Shown here: positions 63,955-64,000 of the stretch, in pieces | How the letters are laid out: each line of letters starts with the position of its first letter | How positions within the stretch are numbered: position 1 is the first letter of the stretch | Origin: Shimia sp. R10_1 | GTDB lineage: Bacteria > Pseudomonadota > Alphaproteobacteria > Rhodobacterales > Rhodobacteraceae | Assembly: GCF_017744095.1 (NCBI RefSeq) | Contig: NZ_JAGHQX010000011.1 | Span: forward strand, 26,979 to 90,978 | Reading direction: 5' to 3' | Length of the DNA stretch: 64,000 nt | Notes under the pieces: model-generated | The model's input: only the letters and a program-made list of their open reading frames with translations | Told to the model about the DNA's origin: nothing | Databases searched by the model: none | Made by a program: the position numbers and the translations under genes

Positions 63955-64000
63955 GTGGTGTTGATCGCGTGCTTTTTTGTGCTTCGATCTGTTTTCCTTC

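Overview
The window looks like a chromosome segment of an alphaproteobacterium of the Rhodobacterales (roseobacter type). The signs are moderately GC-rich coding, many LysR regulators, type I secretion substrates with RTX repeats and a Hint domain, a tripartite tricarboxylate transporter, and an initiator tRNA-Met that in this order usually closes an rRNA operon. No 5S rRNA is visible, so that last point is inference.

Layout. 1-10.7 kb: an exopolysaccharide locus. It contains the 3' end of an ABC-type ATPase with an extra C-terminal domain and a HlyD-type adaptor on +. A five-gene minus-strand operon follows: acyltransferase, STAS/nucleotidyltransferase fusion, secreted protein, processive GT2 synthase, DUF3131 protein. 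Then come an OmpA-like protein and a GH16 endoglucanase on +. The locus should make, decorate, export and trim a beta-glucan-like polymer. 10.7-16.9 kb: a chemoreceptor, NadD, a small secreted protein, and a LysR/sulfatase pair. 17-18 kb: decayed IS3 copies. 18.2-24.0 kb: a minus-strand operon (luciferase-like monooxygenase, two SDRs, non-pyrrolysine MttB-family methyltransferase) with a LysR and a flavin reductase. 24.6-34.2 kb: a catabolic locus with TctCBA uptake, RraA-like, creatininase-like, M20 and MmgE/PrpD proteins on minus, facing a GntR regulator and an M81 protein on +. 35.4-43.7 kb: two large type I secretion substrates around a LysR/MRJP-like pair. The second substrate has a lysozyme-like N-terminus and about five repeats. 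43.8-53.4 kb: AraC and LysR regulators, then an eight-gene operon of polyamine/opine-type ABC uptake, a heterotrimeric HcnABC/opine-oxidase-type dehydrogenase and RidA.

53.7-63.9 kb is an accessory region. It holds IS5, IS3 and IS3-like debris, an AraC/SDR pair, an SDR/LysR pair, two intact IS3-family elements (59665-60867 and 61198-62428), and an AT-rich two-gene cassette whose second gene is cut at its 3' end by an IS. It is bracketed by a diverged repeat of about 110 bp that includes the 3' end of the tRNA-fMet at 63878-63954, as expected of an insertion hotspot or a broken rrn tail.

The most unusual signals are three. First, a possible partner-switching module built into exopolysaccharide genes (STAS fused to a nucleotidyltransferase; RsbW-like tail on an ABC ATPase). 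Second, the lysozyme-like repeat protein. Third, a perfect 21-bp inverted repeat that covers the start codon of the GH16 gene.
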